Shown here piece by piece: positions 16,991 through 26,700 of a stretch of 64,000 nucleotides of DNA. The stretch comes from Methylobacterium thuringiense (GTDB lineage: Bacteria > Pseudomonadota > Alphaproteobacteria > Rhizobiales > Beijerinckiaceae). Location of the stretch: the NCBI RefSeq assembly GCF_022179645.1, contig NZ_BPRA01000014.1, forward strand, positions 1 to 64,000, read 5' to 3'. Position 1 is the stretch's first letter. Each line of letters opens with the position of its first letter. Made by a program: the position numbers and the translations under genes. The notes beneath the pieces were generated by a model. The model did not search any database and was not told the origin of the DNA. It saw only the letters and a list, made by a program, of their open reading frames with translations.

Positions 16991-17914
16991 ATGAAGTTCG
17001 CTCTGGTGATCCTGTCGCTCGGCCTCGCGGCGGCGCTGATCGCGGGCGGGATCTGGCTCTACACGCCGGACAAGGCGCGTCCCGATCTCGAAGCCCGCTA
17101 TTCCGATGCGCTGACGGACTTCGTCGCGGTCGCGGGCGTCCGGCTGCATGTCCGGGACAGCGGGCCGCGCGACGCGCCGGCAATCGTGATGCTGCACGGC
17201 TTCGGATCGAGTCTGCACACCTGGGAGCCCTGGGCCGAGGCCCTGTCGGCCGACCATCGCGTGATCCGATTCGATCTGCCGGGCGCCGGCCTGACCGGCC
17301 CCGATCCGACCGGCGACTATTCCGACCGCCGCAGCCTGGAGGTGCTGACCGGGCTGATGGACCGGCTCGGGGTCGCGCGGGCGAGCCTGATCGGAAACTC
17401 GATCGGCGGACGCATCGCCTGGAGATTCGCTGCCGAGAGCCCGGCGCGGGTCGAAAAACTCGTGCTGATCTCGCCCGACGGCTTCGCCGCTCCCGGAGCC
17501 GGCTACGGACAGGTACCGGAGGTTCCGGCCTCGTTCCGGCTGCTGCGCTTCATCCTGCCCACGCCCTTCGTGCGGATGAGCCTCGCGCCGGCCTACGCCG
17601 ACCCCGCCCGCCTAACAGACGATGTCGTGGCCCGCTACCGCGACCTGATGCTGGCGCCGGGGGTACGCGACGCCATGATCGCCCGCATGGAGCAGGCGGT
17701 CCTCGCCGATCCCGACCCGCTGCTACGCCGGATCCAGGCCCCGACTCTGCTGCTCTGGGGCGAAAAGGACGGCATGATCCCCATCGCCAACGCGGCCGAC
17801 TACCTGAGCCGCATCCCCGGCAGCCGGCTCGTAGCCCTGCCGGGCCTCGGGCACGTGCCGCAGGAGGAGGCGCCCGCGGTGTCGCTGGAGCCGGTGCGCG
17901 ACTTCCTGAAGTGA
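16991..17914 (+). CDS. Membrane-anchored alpha/beta hydrolase
   Basis: This 307-aa protein starts with a hydrophobic segment (about residues 4-24) that should anchor it in the inner membrane facing the periplasm, or act as a signal peptide. The hydrolase core is intact: oxyanion loop MLHGFGSSLHTW, nucleophile S137 in IGNSIGGRIAW, acid D260 in LLLWGEKDGMIPI and histidine H288 in LPGLGHVPQEE. It resembles esterases and C-C hydrolases, but the substrate is unknown. It stands alone, convergent with the GMC oxidoreductase gene at 13 bases. No lipobox was seen. Confidence 0.85.
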   Translation: MKFALVILSLGLAAALIAGGIWLYTPDKARPDLEARYSDALTDFVAVAGVRLHVRDSGPRDAPAIVMLHGFGSSLHTWEPWAEALSADHRVIRFDLPGAGLTGPDPTGDYSDRRSLEVLTGLMDRLGVARASLIGNSIGGRIAWRFAAESPARVEKLVLISPDGFAAPGAGYGQVPEVPASFRLLRFILPTPFVRMSLAPAYADPARLTDDVVARYRDLMLAPGVRDAMIARMEQAVLADPDPLLRRIQAPTLLLWGEKDGMIPIANAADYLSRIPGSRLVALPGLGHVPQEEAPAVSLEPVRDFLK

Positions 17915-17927
17915 GCGGAGACCGCCG

Positions 17928-19502
17928 CTAGCCGAGCCGCCCGGCGATGTGATCGCCGACCCTCAAGGCATTGGCGATGATGGTCAGGGTCGGATTCACC
18001 GCGCCGATCGACGGAAAAAAGCTCGCGTCGGTGACGTAGAGGTTGTCGATCCCGTGCGCCCGGCAGTCGAGGTCGAGCACGGAGGTGGCCGGGTCCTCGC
18101 CGAAGCGGAGCGTTCCGGCCTGATGCGCCGTACCGCCGATCGGCACGTCCTTGCCGAGATAGAGCGACCGGTCGAACAGGTGCGGGTGGATGTCGAGTTT
18201 TTCGCACAACTCCCGCAGCTTCTGCTTCAGCCGGTGATGCCCTTCCATGTTGGTCTCCGTGAGATCCAGGCGCACGTTGCCGTCGACGTAGTGGATCCGG
18301 TTGCCCGGCAGCGGCAGATCCTCGGAGGTCAGCCAGAAATCGAGCGAGTGCTTGGCGATCCAGTCGAACGGCTTTTCGGGAAACCATTGCAGGAAACCCG
18401 GCAGGCCTTCGCCGTGGATCTGCACGCCGTCCGACTTGCCGACCATCTGGATGTGGCCGAGGGGAAAGTCGAAGTCGCTGTCGGGATCGGTGAAGTAGTA
18501 GTCGTTGAGGCCGAGCGTCTTCTGGAACTTGGTCGGGTTCGGTGTCTTCGAGACGGCGAGCACCGTCGCGTTGTTGTGGCGCATGTAGTTGCGACCGACC
18601 TGGCCCGAGGCGTTGGCGAGCCCCTGCGGATGCGCGTCCGAGGCGGAGCGCAGCATCAGCAGCGCCGAGGACAGCGCCCCGCAGGCCGCCACGACGATGT
18701 CGCCGGAATAGGTTTCGGTCGTCTCGCCGCGCTTCACCTCAATACCGGTGACCGTGCGCCCGGCCGGGTCGGTGACGAGCCGCTCGACATAGGAATTCGT
18801 CATCAGGGTGAGGTTGTCGTGCGCCTTGAGCGCCGGATCGACGCAGATCACCTGCGAATCCGCCTTGCCGTTGGTGAGGCAGGGATAGCCGTCGAAGGCG
18901 TCGCAGCGGATGCAGGCCGAGTGCGGCAGCGGCTTGCCGTCGCGTTCGTCGAGGATCACGCCGACCGGCAGGTGGAACGGCCTGCGGCCCTCGCGCTTGA
19001 GGCCGTCGAACAGCTCCTGGATGCGCGGTTCGTGACTCACCGGCGGGTGGGCATAGGGCTTCGATGCCGGCGGCTCGGTGGGGTCCTCGCCGCGCAGGCC
19101 GTGGACCTGATAGAGTTCTTCCGCCGCCTGATAATACGGTTCGAACACGTCGTATTTCAGCGGCCATTCCGGCGAGACGCCGTCCGGATGACGCACGTCG
19201 TAGAAGTCCTTCTCGCGCAAGCGGAGGAGGACGGCGCCGTAGACCTTCGAGTTGCCGCCGACATAGTAGTGCAGGCCCGGATGGAATTCGCGCCCGTCGG
19301 CTCCGAGCCAGGTTTCCTTCGCCTGATAGCGCGCGTCGACGAAGACGGCCTGGCTGTCCCAGTTCTCGCGCTCGCGGGGCAGGTATTCGCCGCGCTCCAG
19401 CAGCAGCACGCGCTTGCCGGTCTGCGCCAGCCGCCACGCCATGGTGCCGCCGCCGGGGCCGGAGCCGATGATGACGACGTCGTAGTGACGCTCGCTTGCC
19501 AT
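17928..19502 (-). CDS. GMC-family FAD oxidoreductase
   Basis: This 524-aa flavoenzyme oxidises alcohol groups, typically of sugars or polyols. The FAD fold is at the N-terminus (DVVIIGSGPGGGTMAWRL, GSGPGG at 13-18), with the GMC N-domain stretch HYYVGGNSKVYGAVLLRLRE. The C-domain has GGTAHQAGTLRFGED with the active-site histidine, and ends GAVNPTLTIIANALRVGDHI with the conserved asparagine at 503. No export signal is seen. It is divergent from the DoxX-cupin fusion gene with 137 bases between starts. Together with the lactonase-like gene downstream of that fusion, the context suggests oxidation of a sugar to a lactone. The exact substrate is open. Confidence 0.88.
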   Translation of the reverse strand: MASERHYDVVIIGSGPGGGTMAWRLAQTGKRVLLLERGEYLPRERENWDSQAVFVDARYQAKETWLGADGREFHPGLHYYVGGNSKVYGAVLLRLREKDFYDVRHPDGVSPEWPLKYDVFEPYYQAAEELYQVHGLRGEDPTEPPASKPYAHPPVSHEPRIQELFDGLKREGRRPFHLPVGVILDERDGKPLPHSACIRCDAFDGYPCLTNGKADSQVICVDPALKAHDNLTLMTNSYVERLVTDPAGRTVTGIEVKRGETTETYSGDIVVAACGALSSALLMLRSASDAHPQGLANASGQVGRNYMRHNNATVLAVSKTPNPTKFQKTLGLNDYYFTDPDSDFDFPLGHIQMVGKSDGVQIHGEGLPGFLQWFPEKPFDWIAKHSLDFWLTSEDLPLPGNRIHYVDGNVRLDLTETNMEGHHRLKQKLRELCEKLDIHPHLFDRSLYLGKDVPIGGTAHQAGTLRFGEDPATSVLDLDCRAHGIDNLYVTDASFFPSIGAVNPTLTIIANALRVGDHIAGRLG

Positions 19503-19639
19503 GGACCGTCTCTCGCTTCCGGTCTTGCCGATATGATCACGATGCCGCGCCGCTGTTCGCAGCCGTCGCCGCGAAACTTTCGAACGGTTCGAGGCTTCTC
19601 GCAGCGCAGCATCAACTCGTTGCGAGGGGGAAAAGGTTC

Positions 19640-20569
19640 ATGGCCGGTCTCAGCATCGTGATCGCCTTCAGCGTGCGGCTGCTACTGGTGGCGCTGTTCC
19701 TGCCCTTCAGCGCGCTCGACAAGATCGTGAACTTCCGCGGCGCGGTGGGGCAAGCCAGCCAGATCACCGCCTCGAAGGCGCTGGCGACCGGGCTGATCCT
19801 CGCTGGCCTCACCGTCGAGATCGTGATGTCGCTGGGCATCCTCACCGGCATCGCGGACCGCGCCGCCGGCTTCGTGCTCGCCGGCTATTGCGGCGTCACG
19901 GCGCTGCTCTGGAAGCAATTCTGGAAGCCCGGCGATTTCTGGGCCGGCGGCAAGGGTCGCGAGCTGTTCTGGGATTTTTTGAAGAACTTCGCCCTGGCCG
20001 GCGGGTTTCTGCTCGTCACCTTCGGCACGACGGCCGGATCGGTCGGCGCCTTCTTCGCCGATCCGTTCGCCTCCTCGCGCCCCTACGATAGTCAGCGAAC
20101 CCAGCAGACAGGCCGCACCGTGAGCGATCAGGACAAGCCGAACATTCCCTACTGGCATCTCTGGACCGACAGGGACGGCGTCAGCCGCCACACCCGCTGC
20201 GTGATGACCGAGTTCGACAAGAAGTCGATGAGCCCGCCGGCCTCACCGCAATGGCAGGGCCAGAAGACGCATGACGGCGCCACCGTGTTCGTCACCGTGC
20301 AACCCGTGGGATGGACCGGCGACTGGCACGAGAACCCGAAGCCCCAGTGGATCATCCCGCTCTCCGGCCGCTGGTTCGTCGAGGCGATGGACGGCAGCCG
20401 GGTCGAGATGGGTCCAGGCGAGATCTCCTTCGGCGAGGACCAGAACACCAAGGAGCGGGACGGCCGGAAGGGCCATTATTCCGGCACCGTCGGCGACGAG
20501 CCGGCCGTGCTGATGATCGTTCAGTACGACAAGCCGCCGACCATCGACGCGGCCTGCCGCTTCAAGTGA
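19640..20569 (+). CDS. DoxX-like membrane protein fused to a cupin domain
   Basis: This 309-aa protein has two unrelated parts in one frame. Residues 1-152 form a four-helix DoxX-type membrane domain (FSVRLLLVALFLPFSALDKI, PGDFWAGGKGRELFWDFLKN, ending ADPFASSRPY). Residues 161-309 form a soluble cupin (GDWHENPKPQWIIPLSGRW, VEMGPGEISFGED, RKGHYSG). The DoxX part ends as stand-alone DoxX proteins usually do, yet no stop codon separates it from the cupin. An in-frame GTG at codon 161 could start a separate cupin, but no good ribosome site precedes it. The chosen ATG follows GAGGGGGAAAAGG. Its stop overlaps the next start (TGATG). Confidence 0.78.
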   Translation: MAGLSIVIAFSVRLLLVALFLPFSALDKIVNFRGAVGQASQITASKALATGLILAGLTVEIVMSLGILTGIADRAAGFVLAGYCGVTALLWKQFWKPGDFWAGGKGRELFWDFLKNFALAGGFLLVTFGTTAGSVGAFFADPFASSRPYDSQRTQQTGRTVSDQDKPNIPYWHLWTDRDGVSRHTRCVMTEFDKKSMSPPASPQWQGQKTHDGATVFVTVQPVGWTGDWHENPKPQWIIPLSGRWFVEAMDGSRVEMGPGEISFGEDQNTKERDGRKGHYSGTVGDEPAVLMIVQYDKPPTIDAACRFK

Positions 20570-21474
20570 TGGACAACGTCGAGGTCCATGACGAGCGCTT
20601 TGCCGGCTACATCCTCGAGAACGCGCTGCTGGAGGAGCTGGGCTCCGGCTTCCGCTGGATCGAGGGGCCGGTCTGGATGGGCGATGCCGGCTGCCTGCTG
20701 TTCCAGGACCTGCCGCGCGACCGCACCATGCGCTGGATCGAGGACGAGGGTTTCTCGGTCTATCGCGCGCCCTCGGACTACACCAACGGACAGACCCGCG
20801 ACCGGCAGGGCCGGCTGATCGCCTGTTCGCATCGCGGCCGCTGCCTCCATCGGACCGAACTCGACGGCACGGTCACGACCCTCGTCACGCATCACGACGG
20901 CCGGCGGCTCAACGCGCCGAACGACGTGGCGGTGAAGTCCGACGGCACGATCTGGTTCTCGGACCCGGTCTACGGCATCTCGAACGATTACGAGGGCGGC
21001 CGCCAAGTCTCCGAGCAGCCGCCCGCCCTCTACCGCTTCGATCCCGAAACGAACGAGATTACGGTCGCGGCCGGCGATTTCGACGGTCCGAACGGCCTCG
21101 CCTTCTCGCCGGACGAAAGCCGGCTCTACGTCTCCGAGACCGGCGACCAGACCCATGCGAACCCGCGCCAACACATCCGCGTCTTCGATGTCGGGGCCGA
21201 CGGGTGCACGCTCTCGGGCGGCGATATCTTCCATAAGATCGAGCCCGGTTACTGCGACGGGATGTGCGTCGACGAGGACGGCAACGTCTGGTCGAGCGCT
21301 GCCGACGGCGTGCATTGCCTGAGCCCGGAGGGCCGGCTTCTCGGCAAGATCCTGATTCCTGACCGGGTGTCGAACCTCTGCTTCGGCGGCCCCATGAAGA
21401 ACCGGCTCTTCATCGGCGGATCCCACACACTCTATGCGATCTTCCTCGATCGCCGAGGCGTACAATGGCCGTGA
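20569..21474 (+). CDS. SMP-30/gluconolactonase family protein
   Basis: This 301-aa six-bladed propeller probably hydrolyses a sugar lactone. Family motifs are GFRWIEGPVWMGDAGCL with the metal-binding glutamate, SDYTNGQTRDRQGRLIAC, RLNAPNDVAVKSDGTIWFSD, FDGPNGLAFSPDESRLYVSE and EPGYCDGMCVDEDGNVWSSA. The E, N, N and D ligand set appears present. No signal peptide is seen. The ATG overlaps the stop of the DoxX-cupin gene, and its own end overlaps the VOC gene by ten bases, so the three genes are translationally coupled. Together with the divergent GMC oxidoreductase this suggests oxidation followed by lactone opening. Confidence 0.88.
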   Translation: MDNVEVHDERFAGYILENALLEELGSGFRWIEGPVWMGDAGCLLFQDLPRDRTMRWIEDEGFSVYRAPSDYTNGQTRDRQGRLIACSHRGRCLHRTELDGTVTTLVTHHDGRRLNAPNDVAVKSDGTIWFSDPVYGISNDYEGGRQVSEQPPALYRFDPETNEITVAAGDFDGPNGLAFSPDESRLYVSETGDQTHANPRQHIRVFDVGADGCTLSGGDIFHKIEPGYCDGMCVDEDGNVWSSAADGVHCLSPEGRLLGKILIPDRVSNLCFGGPMKNRLFIGGSHTLYAIFLDRRGVQWP

Positions 21475-22391
21475 GCGTCGAGAGGATCGCCCGCATCGGC
21501 CTGAACGCCGCCGACCCCGACCGGCTGGCGGCGTTCTACGAAGCCGCCTTCGGATTTTTGCGCGAGGGAGACGTGGAGTGGGCGGCGGAACCGGCCTCGC
21601 GGCTGTTCGGCATGGCCGTCGCGCGGGCGCGGGTGGTGAGCTTGCGGCTCGACGAGCAACGCGTCGACCTCGTCGGGCTGATCCCGCAGGGCGCGCCCTA
21701 TCCCGGCGACGTGCCCGGCTGGAGCTCGCTCTTCCAGCACTTCGCGATGATCGTCCCAGACATGGAGGCGGCATACGCACGGCTCTCACGGGTGCCCGGC
21801 TGGCAGCCGATCTCGCAGGGCGGGCCGCAGCGCCTGCCCGAGGCGTCCGGCGGCGTGACGGCCTTCAAGTTTCGAGACCCCGAAGGCCATCCCCTCGAAC
21901 TGCTCGCGTTTCCGCCCGGCGGAGCCCCCGAAATCTGGCGCCCGACCTCCGAAAGAACCTGTCTCGGCATCGACCATTCGGCGATTTCGGTCGCCGACAC
22001 CGCGCGCAGCATCGCCTTCTACGAAAGCCTCGGCTTCCGGGTCTCGTCGCGCTCGCACAATCTGGGGCCGGAGCAGGCCCGGCTCGACGGGATCGAACGG
22101 CCGGACGTCGCCGTCACCGGCCTGAGCCTGCCGGGCGGAGCGCCGCCGCATCTCGAACTGCTCTGCTACCGCACGGAGATGGACAGGGCGCAGACCGGGA
22201 TGCGCGCCGTGGACGATGTCGCGACGCGCCTCGTGTTGGCCGTGACGGATGCCGGGACGCTCTCCGAGGCCTGGGAGAGCCTGGCCGCGCACCGCGTCTC
22301 CGCCGAGCCCGTCATCTGGCCCGACGGCCGGACCGAAGCGTTGCTGCGCGATCCCGACGGCCACCACCTGCTGCTGACCGCCCCCGCCTGA
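21465..22391 (+). CDS. Two-domain VOC (glyoxalase/dioxygenase superfamily) protein
   Basis: This 308-aa protein is made of two vicinal-oxygen-chelate modules. The first is about residues 5-145 (RIGLNAADPDRLAAFYEAAFGF ... FKFRDPEGHPLELLAFP). The second is about 165-305 (IDHSAISVADTARSIAFYESLGFR ... LLRDPDGHHLLLTAP). Possible metal ligands are the histidine of GIDHSAI and acidic residues at the ends of each module (HPLELL, PHLELLCY). Such proteins include extradiol dioxygenases, epimerases and glyoxalases; the reaction here is not evident. It overlaps the SMP-30 gene by ten bases and is the last gene of that operon. Confidence 0.82.
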   Translation: MAVSVERIARIGLNAADPDRLAAFYEAAFGFLREGDVEWAAEPASRLFGMAVARARVVSLRLDEQRVDLVGLIPQGAPYPGDVPGWSSLFQHFAMIVPDMEAAYARLSRVPGWQPISQGGPQRLPEASGGVTAFKFRDPEGHPLELLAFPPGGAPEIWRPTSERTCLGIDHSAISVADTARSIAFYESLGFRVSSRSHNLGPEQARLDGIERPDVAVTGLSLPGGAPPHLELLCYRTEMDRAQTGMRAVDDVATRLVLAVTDAGTLSEAWESLAAHRVSAEPVIWPDGRTEALLRDPDGHHLLLTAPA

Positions 22392-22458
22392 CGGTCCCGG
22401 TGGACGGCCGGCATCGCGCGTTGAAACGGCCGACTCCATCGGAGATAATCGCGCCGGT

Positions 22459-22482
22459 AAAAAACCCGGTGCTCGGACCGGG
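22459..22482 (-). terminator. Intrinsic-terminator-shaped hairpin oriented leftward
   Basis: The stem CCCGGT/ACCGGG (22465-22482) has a six-base loop and six A residues directly on its left. Read on the minus strand this is a hairpin followed by six T, a classic intrinsic terminator. No leftward gene ends here, so it would only stop antisense transcription, unless the hairpin acts on the forward mRNA just before the SbcD-like gene. Confidence 0.45.
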
Positions 22483-22507
22483 AGGGCGTTGCGGAGCATC
22501 CGGGTCC

Positions 22508-23776
22508 TTGGCGTATCGTTTTGTCCACGCGGCGGACATCCACCTCGATTCCCCGCTTCGGTCGCTCGCCCTGCGCAACCCCGACCTCGCCGCCCTGGTC
22601 GGCGACGCGACCCGTCAGGCGCTGATCGGAATCGTCGACCTCTGCCTCGACGAGCGGGTCGACGCCCTGCTGCTGGCCGGCGATCTCTACGACGGCGAGC
22701 AGACCTCGATGAAGACGGCCCGCTTCCTGGCCGACCAGATCCGGCGGCTGCACGCGGCCGGGATCCGGGTCTTCGTGATCCGCGGCAACCACGACGCGCT
22801 CTCGAAGATCACCAAGGAACTCGTGTTCCCCGAGACCGTGACGGTCTTCGGCGGACGGGCCGACACCGTCGCGCTCGACAGCGACGGCGGCCATTTCTCC
22901 GTCGCGATCCACGGCCTGAGCTTTTCGCAGGCCCACGCCCCCGAGAGCCTGCTGGCCAAGTACCGCCCAGCGGTGGAGGGCGCCGTGAACATCGGCATCC
23001 TGCACACCAGCCTCGCGGGCGCGGAGGGCCACGACCTCTACGCACCCTGCAGCCCGGCAGAGCTGCGCGCCACGGGGTTCCGCTACTGGGCCCTCGGCCA
23101 CATCCACAAGCGTGCGGTGATCGAGGGCGACTGCACGATCGTGATGCCGGGCATGCCCCAGGGCCGTGACATCAACGAGGCCGGCCAAAAATCGGTGACC
23201 CTCGTGACGATCGGCGACGACCGCGCGATCCGGGTCGAGGAGCGCCCCATCGGCATCGCGCAGTTCGCGCGCGTCACGGTCGACGCCACCGGCATCGCGG
23301 AGTGGAGCGCGCTGATCGGCGCCGTCGGCAGCGCCCTCGAAGCGGCGCGGGCGCGCACGGCCTCGCAGCACCTCGTCGCCCGGCTGCAACTCACCGGCAG
23401 CACGCCGCTCGCCTGGCGCATGCGCCGCGACGGCGACCTGCTGAAGGCCGAGGCGGAGGCCCGCGCCGGCCTCGTCGGCGCCTGCTGGATCGAAAAGCTC
23501 GAGATCGCCTGCACCCCGCCCGGCGACGCCTCCCCCTCCCCGTCCGACCCGCTGCACGAGCTGCGGCGGCTGATCGACGACGAGGTAATCGATTCCGAGG
23601 CCTTCCGGCAGGAGCTTGGCCAGATCGCCGACGAGCTCAAGGGCCAGCTGCCGCCGGAATGCCGCGACAGCTTCGGCGCCGACCAGGCCGCCTACGAGGC
23701 CCTGCTCGCGCGGCACGCCCGCGAGGGGACCGACGAAGTTCTGGCGCGGCTGCATGCGCTCGACGCGCGCGGCTGA
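22508..23776 (+). CDS. SbcD/Mre11-like DNA repair exonuclease (YhaO type)
   Basis: This 422-aa metallophosphoesterase carries the Mre11 nuclease motifs: FVHAADIHLDSPL (DxH), LLAGDLYDG (GDxxD), VFVIRGNHDAL (GNHD), NIGILHTSLAG and YWALGHIHKRAV (GHxH). These bind the two metal ions. It should act with the next gene's ATPase in trimming or resecting DNA ends. The most likely start is TTG, placing AYRFVHAADIH at the N-terminus as in the family, with GGAG ten bases upstream. A GTG 13 codons earlier has no ribosome site. Three bases separate it from the ATPase gene. Confidence 0.88.
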   Translation: MAYRFVHAADIHLDSPLRSLALRNPDLAALVGDATRQALIGIVDLCLDERVDALLLAGDLYDGEQTSMKTARFLADQIRRLHAAGIRVFVIRGNHDALSKITKELVFPETVTVFGGRADTVALDSDGGHFSVAIHGLSFSQAHAPESLLAKYRPAVEGAVNIGILHTSLAGAEGHDLYAPCSPAELRATGFRYWALGHIHKRAVIEGDCTIVMPGMPQGRDINEAGQKSVTLVTIGDDRAIRVEERPIGIAQFARVTVDATGIAEWSALIGAVGSALEAARARTASQHLVARLQLTGSTPLAWRMRRDGDLLKAEAEARAGLVGACWIEKLEIACTPPGDASPSPSDPLHELRRLIDDEVIDSEAFRQELGQIADELKGQLPPECRDSFGADQAAYEALLARHAREGTDEVLARLHALDARG

Positions 23777-23779
23777 CGC

Positions 23780-26700
23780 ATGCGGCTCAAGCGTCTCGAC
23801 CTCACCCGCTACGGCAAGTTCACGGACCACGCGATCGACTTCGGCGAGCGGGTCGCGGGCGTGCCGGACCTGCATGTCGTCTACGGCCCCAACGAGGCCG
23901 GCAAATCGACGACGCTGGCGGCCTTCCTCGACCTGATTTTTGGGATCGGCGGCCAGAGCCCCTACAATTTCCTGCATCCCTACCCGACCATGCGGATCGG
24001 CGGCCTGCTCGATTTCGCCGACGGCCCGCGGGTCTTCGCGCGCCTGAAGCGCCCGCAGAACAGCCTGCTCGACGGCAACGACCAAGCCATCCCCGAAGCG
24101 GTGATCCGGGCCGATCTCGGCGGTATCGATCGCGATGCCTACCGCACCATGTTCTCCCTCGACGACGAGACCCTGGAGAAGGGCGGCGAGAGCATCCTGG
24201 CCAGCAAGGGCGACCTCGGCGAGCTGCTGTTCTCGGCCGGCGCCGGCCTCGCCGATCTCAGCCGCAACCTGGGCAACCTGCGGGGCGAGGCGGACAAGTT
24301 CTACAAGTACCGTGCCCGCGGCGGGACGCTCGCCGACCTCAAGGCCCGCCTCGCCGCCCTGAAGGCCGAGAAGGAAAAATTCGATACCCTCGCCTCGGAT
24401 TACGCGCGGCTGGTCGCGACCCGCGATCGGGCGGCGGCGCAATACGAGGACGCCATTGCCGAGCGCACCCGCCTGCAGGGCCGTATCGACGCGATCCTGC
24501 GCTCGCTGAACGCCCTGCCCCGCCTCGCCGCCCTGCGCTCCACCCGCGAACGGCTCGCCCCGCTGGCCGCGCTGCCGGATGCGCCGGCAGGCTGGGCACA
24601 GGAACTTCCGTCGTTACAGAAACAGGAGATCGAACTCGGCATCAAGCTGAAGACGGTCGCGGACGAACTCGCCCGCCTCGGCGCCGAGATCGACGCGGTC
24701 GGCATCGACGAGGCGGCCCTGCGGCTGCACGACGACCTCGAATGGCTCGACGGCCTGCGGGCGCGCTACGCCACCGCCGAGATCGACCTGCCCGAACGGC
24801 GGATGCAGGTACGGGCGGCGGATCTCGCCATCTCGGCCATCCTCGCCCGCCTCGAACGGCCGGACGAGGCCGACCCGCGCCGGCTGGTGCTCGGCGCCTC
24901 GGTCGTCGGCCGGCTGCGCGAGCTGATGGAGGCCCGCGCCGGCCTCGACGCGGCGAGGGCCGCCGCCGTCACCGAGCATGCGGATGCCGGGCGGCGTCTG
25001 ACGGACGCGACGGACACGCTCGCGGCCTCCGGCGGCACCGAGGCGGGCGCGACGCCGGACAAGGCGATGGCCGCCCTCGCCGCCACCGTGGCGGCCCTGC
25101 GCGGCTCGGACCACGCCGCGCGCCAGAAACGCGCCGCGCGCAACCGTGACGCGGAGCAGGCGCGGCTGGCCGACCGGCTTCGCACCCTCGCGCCCTGGCA
25201 GGGCGAGGCCGACGCGCTCCTGGCCCTGCGCTGCCCGGAGCCGGCGACGCTGCAGGCCTGGAAGAGCGCGCTGGAGACGCGGCAGGCGGCGGTCGCCCGC
25301 CATGCCGCCGAGGTCGAGCGGCTGACGAGCGAGGCCGGCCGCCTCCGGGCCGAGCGCGACGCCATCGCCGACACCACCGGCCTTGTCGGCGATCAGGAGG
25401 CCGCCGCGCTGCGCGCCGACCGTGAGCGGGCCTGGGCCGCGCATCGGCGCGATCTCGCCGCCGCCTCGGCCGACGCGTTCGAGGCGGTCCTGCGACAGGA
25501 CGACATCGTGGCGGCGGGCCGCCTCGGCCACATGGCGGATCTGGCGAGCCTGCATCAGCGCGGACAGGCCCTCGCCGTCGCCGAGGCGGCGCTACACCGG
25601 GCGAAAGGGCTTTTCGCGGAAGCCGCGCAGGGACTGCAGGCGTTACGCGACGAAATCGCGAAAAGCGTCCGGGGGATCGCCACTGCGCTCGACCCGGAGA
25701 CGAATCCGGCGGACCTCGACGGCTGGCTGACGCGGCGGACGACTGCGCTCGCCGCGCGCGAGGCGCTGATCGCGGCGGAAACCGAACTGCGCGATGCCCT
25801 CTCCGACGAGGGCGACGCCGTCGAACGGCTCGCCGCCGCTCTGGCCGGCGCGGGCCTCGCCGTCGCGCCGGGGGCCGGGTTCAGCGCGCTCCTGGCCACG
25901 GCCCAGGACGCCCTCGACCGCGAGGCGGAGGTCCGGGGCCTCCGGCAGGCCGTCGCGGAGCGCGCGCGCGACCTCGCAGACCGGCGTCGCGCCGTCGCAC
26001 AGGCCGAGGCGCGGGATGCGGATTGGGCGGCGGCCTGGGCCGAGACCTGCGCCCGCTGCTGGCTCGGCGAGACCGGCACGGCGCCGGATCTCGCGACGGT
26101 GCGCGAAATCCTCGCGGCCATCGAAGACCTCACGCCGGCCGTCGACCGCAAGGCGAGCCTGACGGACCGCATCGAGAAGATGACGAAGGACCAGGAGGCG
26201 TTTCGCGAGCATGTCGCGGCGCTCGCCGACTTGGTGCGGATCGAGGCCTGCACCCCGGATCCCGTCGATCATGCGCGGCGGATCGCCGAGCGCATCCGCG
26301 AGGCCAGGGCCGAACGGGATCGCCACGCCGTGGCGTCGGAGGCCGCCGAGGCGGCGCGGGCGCGCAAGGCCGCGCTCGACGAGACGCTGGCGATCCATGC
26401 CGGGCGCAAGGCCGCGATGACCGCGCATTTCGGCGTCGCCACCCTCGACGACGTCGGCGCTCGGCTAGCCGAGGTCGCCCGGCGCGACGAGCTGCGCACG
26501 CAGGCCGAGACCGCTGAGCGCGAGATTCTGGACGGCCTGCGGCTCTCTACGATCGCGGAGGCGGAGCGGGTGCTCGACGACGCCGACCGCCCGGCCCTCG
26601 ACGCGGAATTCGCCGAGCTGAAGGCGCGCTTCGACGACCAGGACCGGCTCTGCCAGGAGCTCTTCGCCCAGCGCAGCGACGCGGTCGGCAAGGTCGAGGC

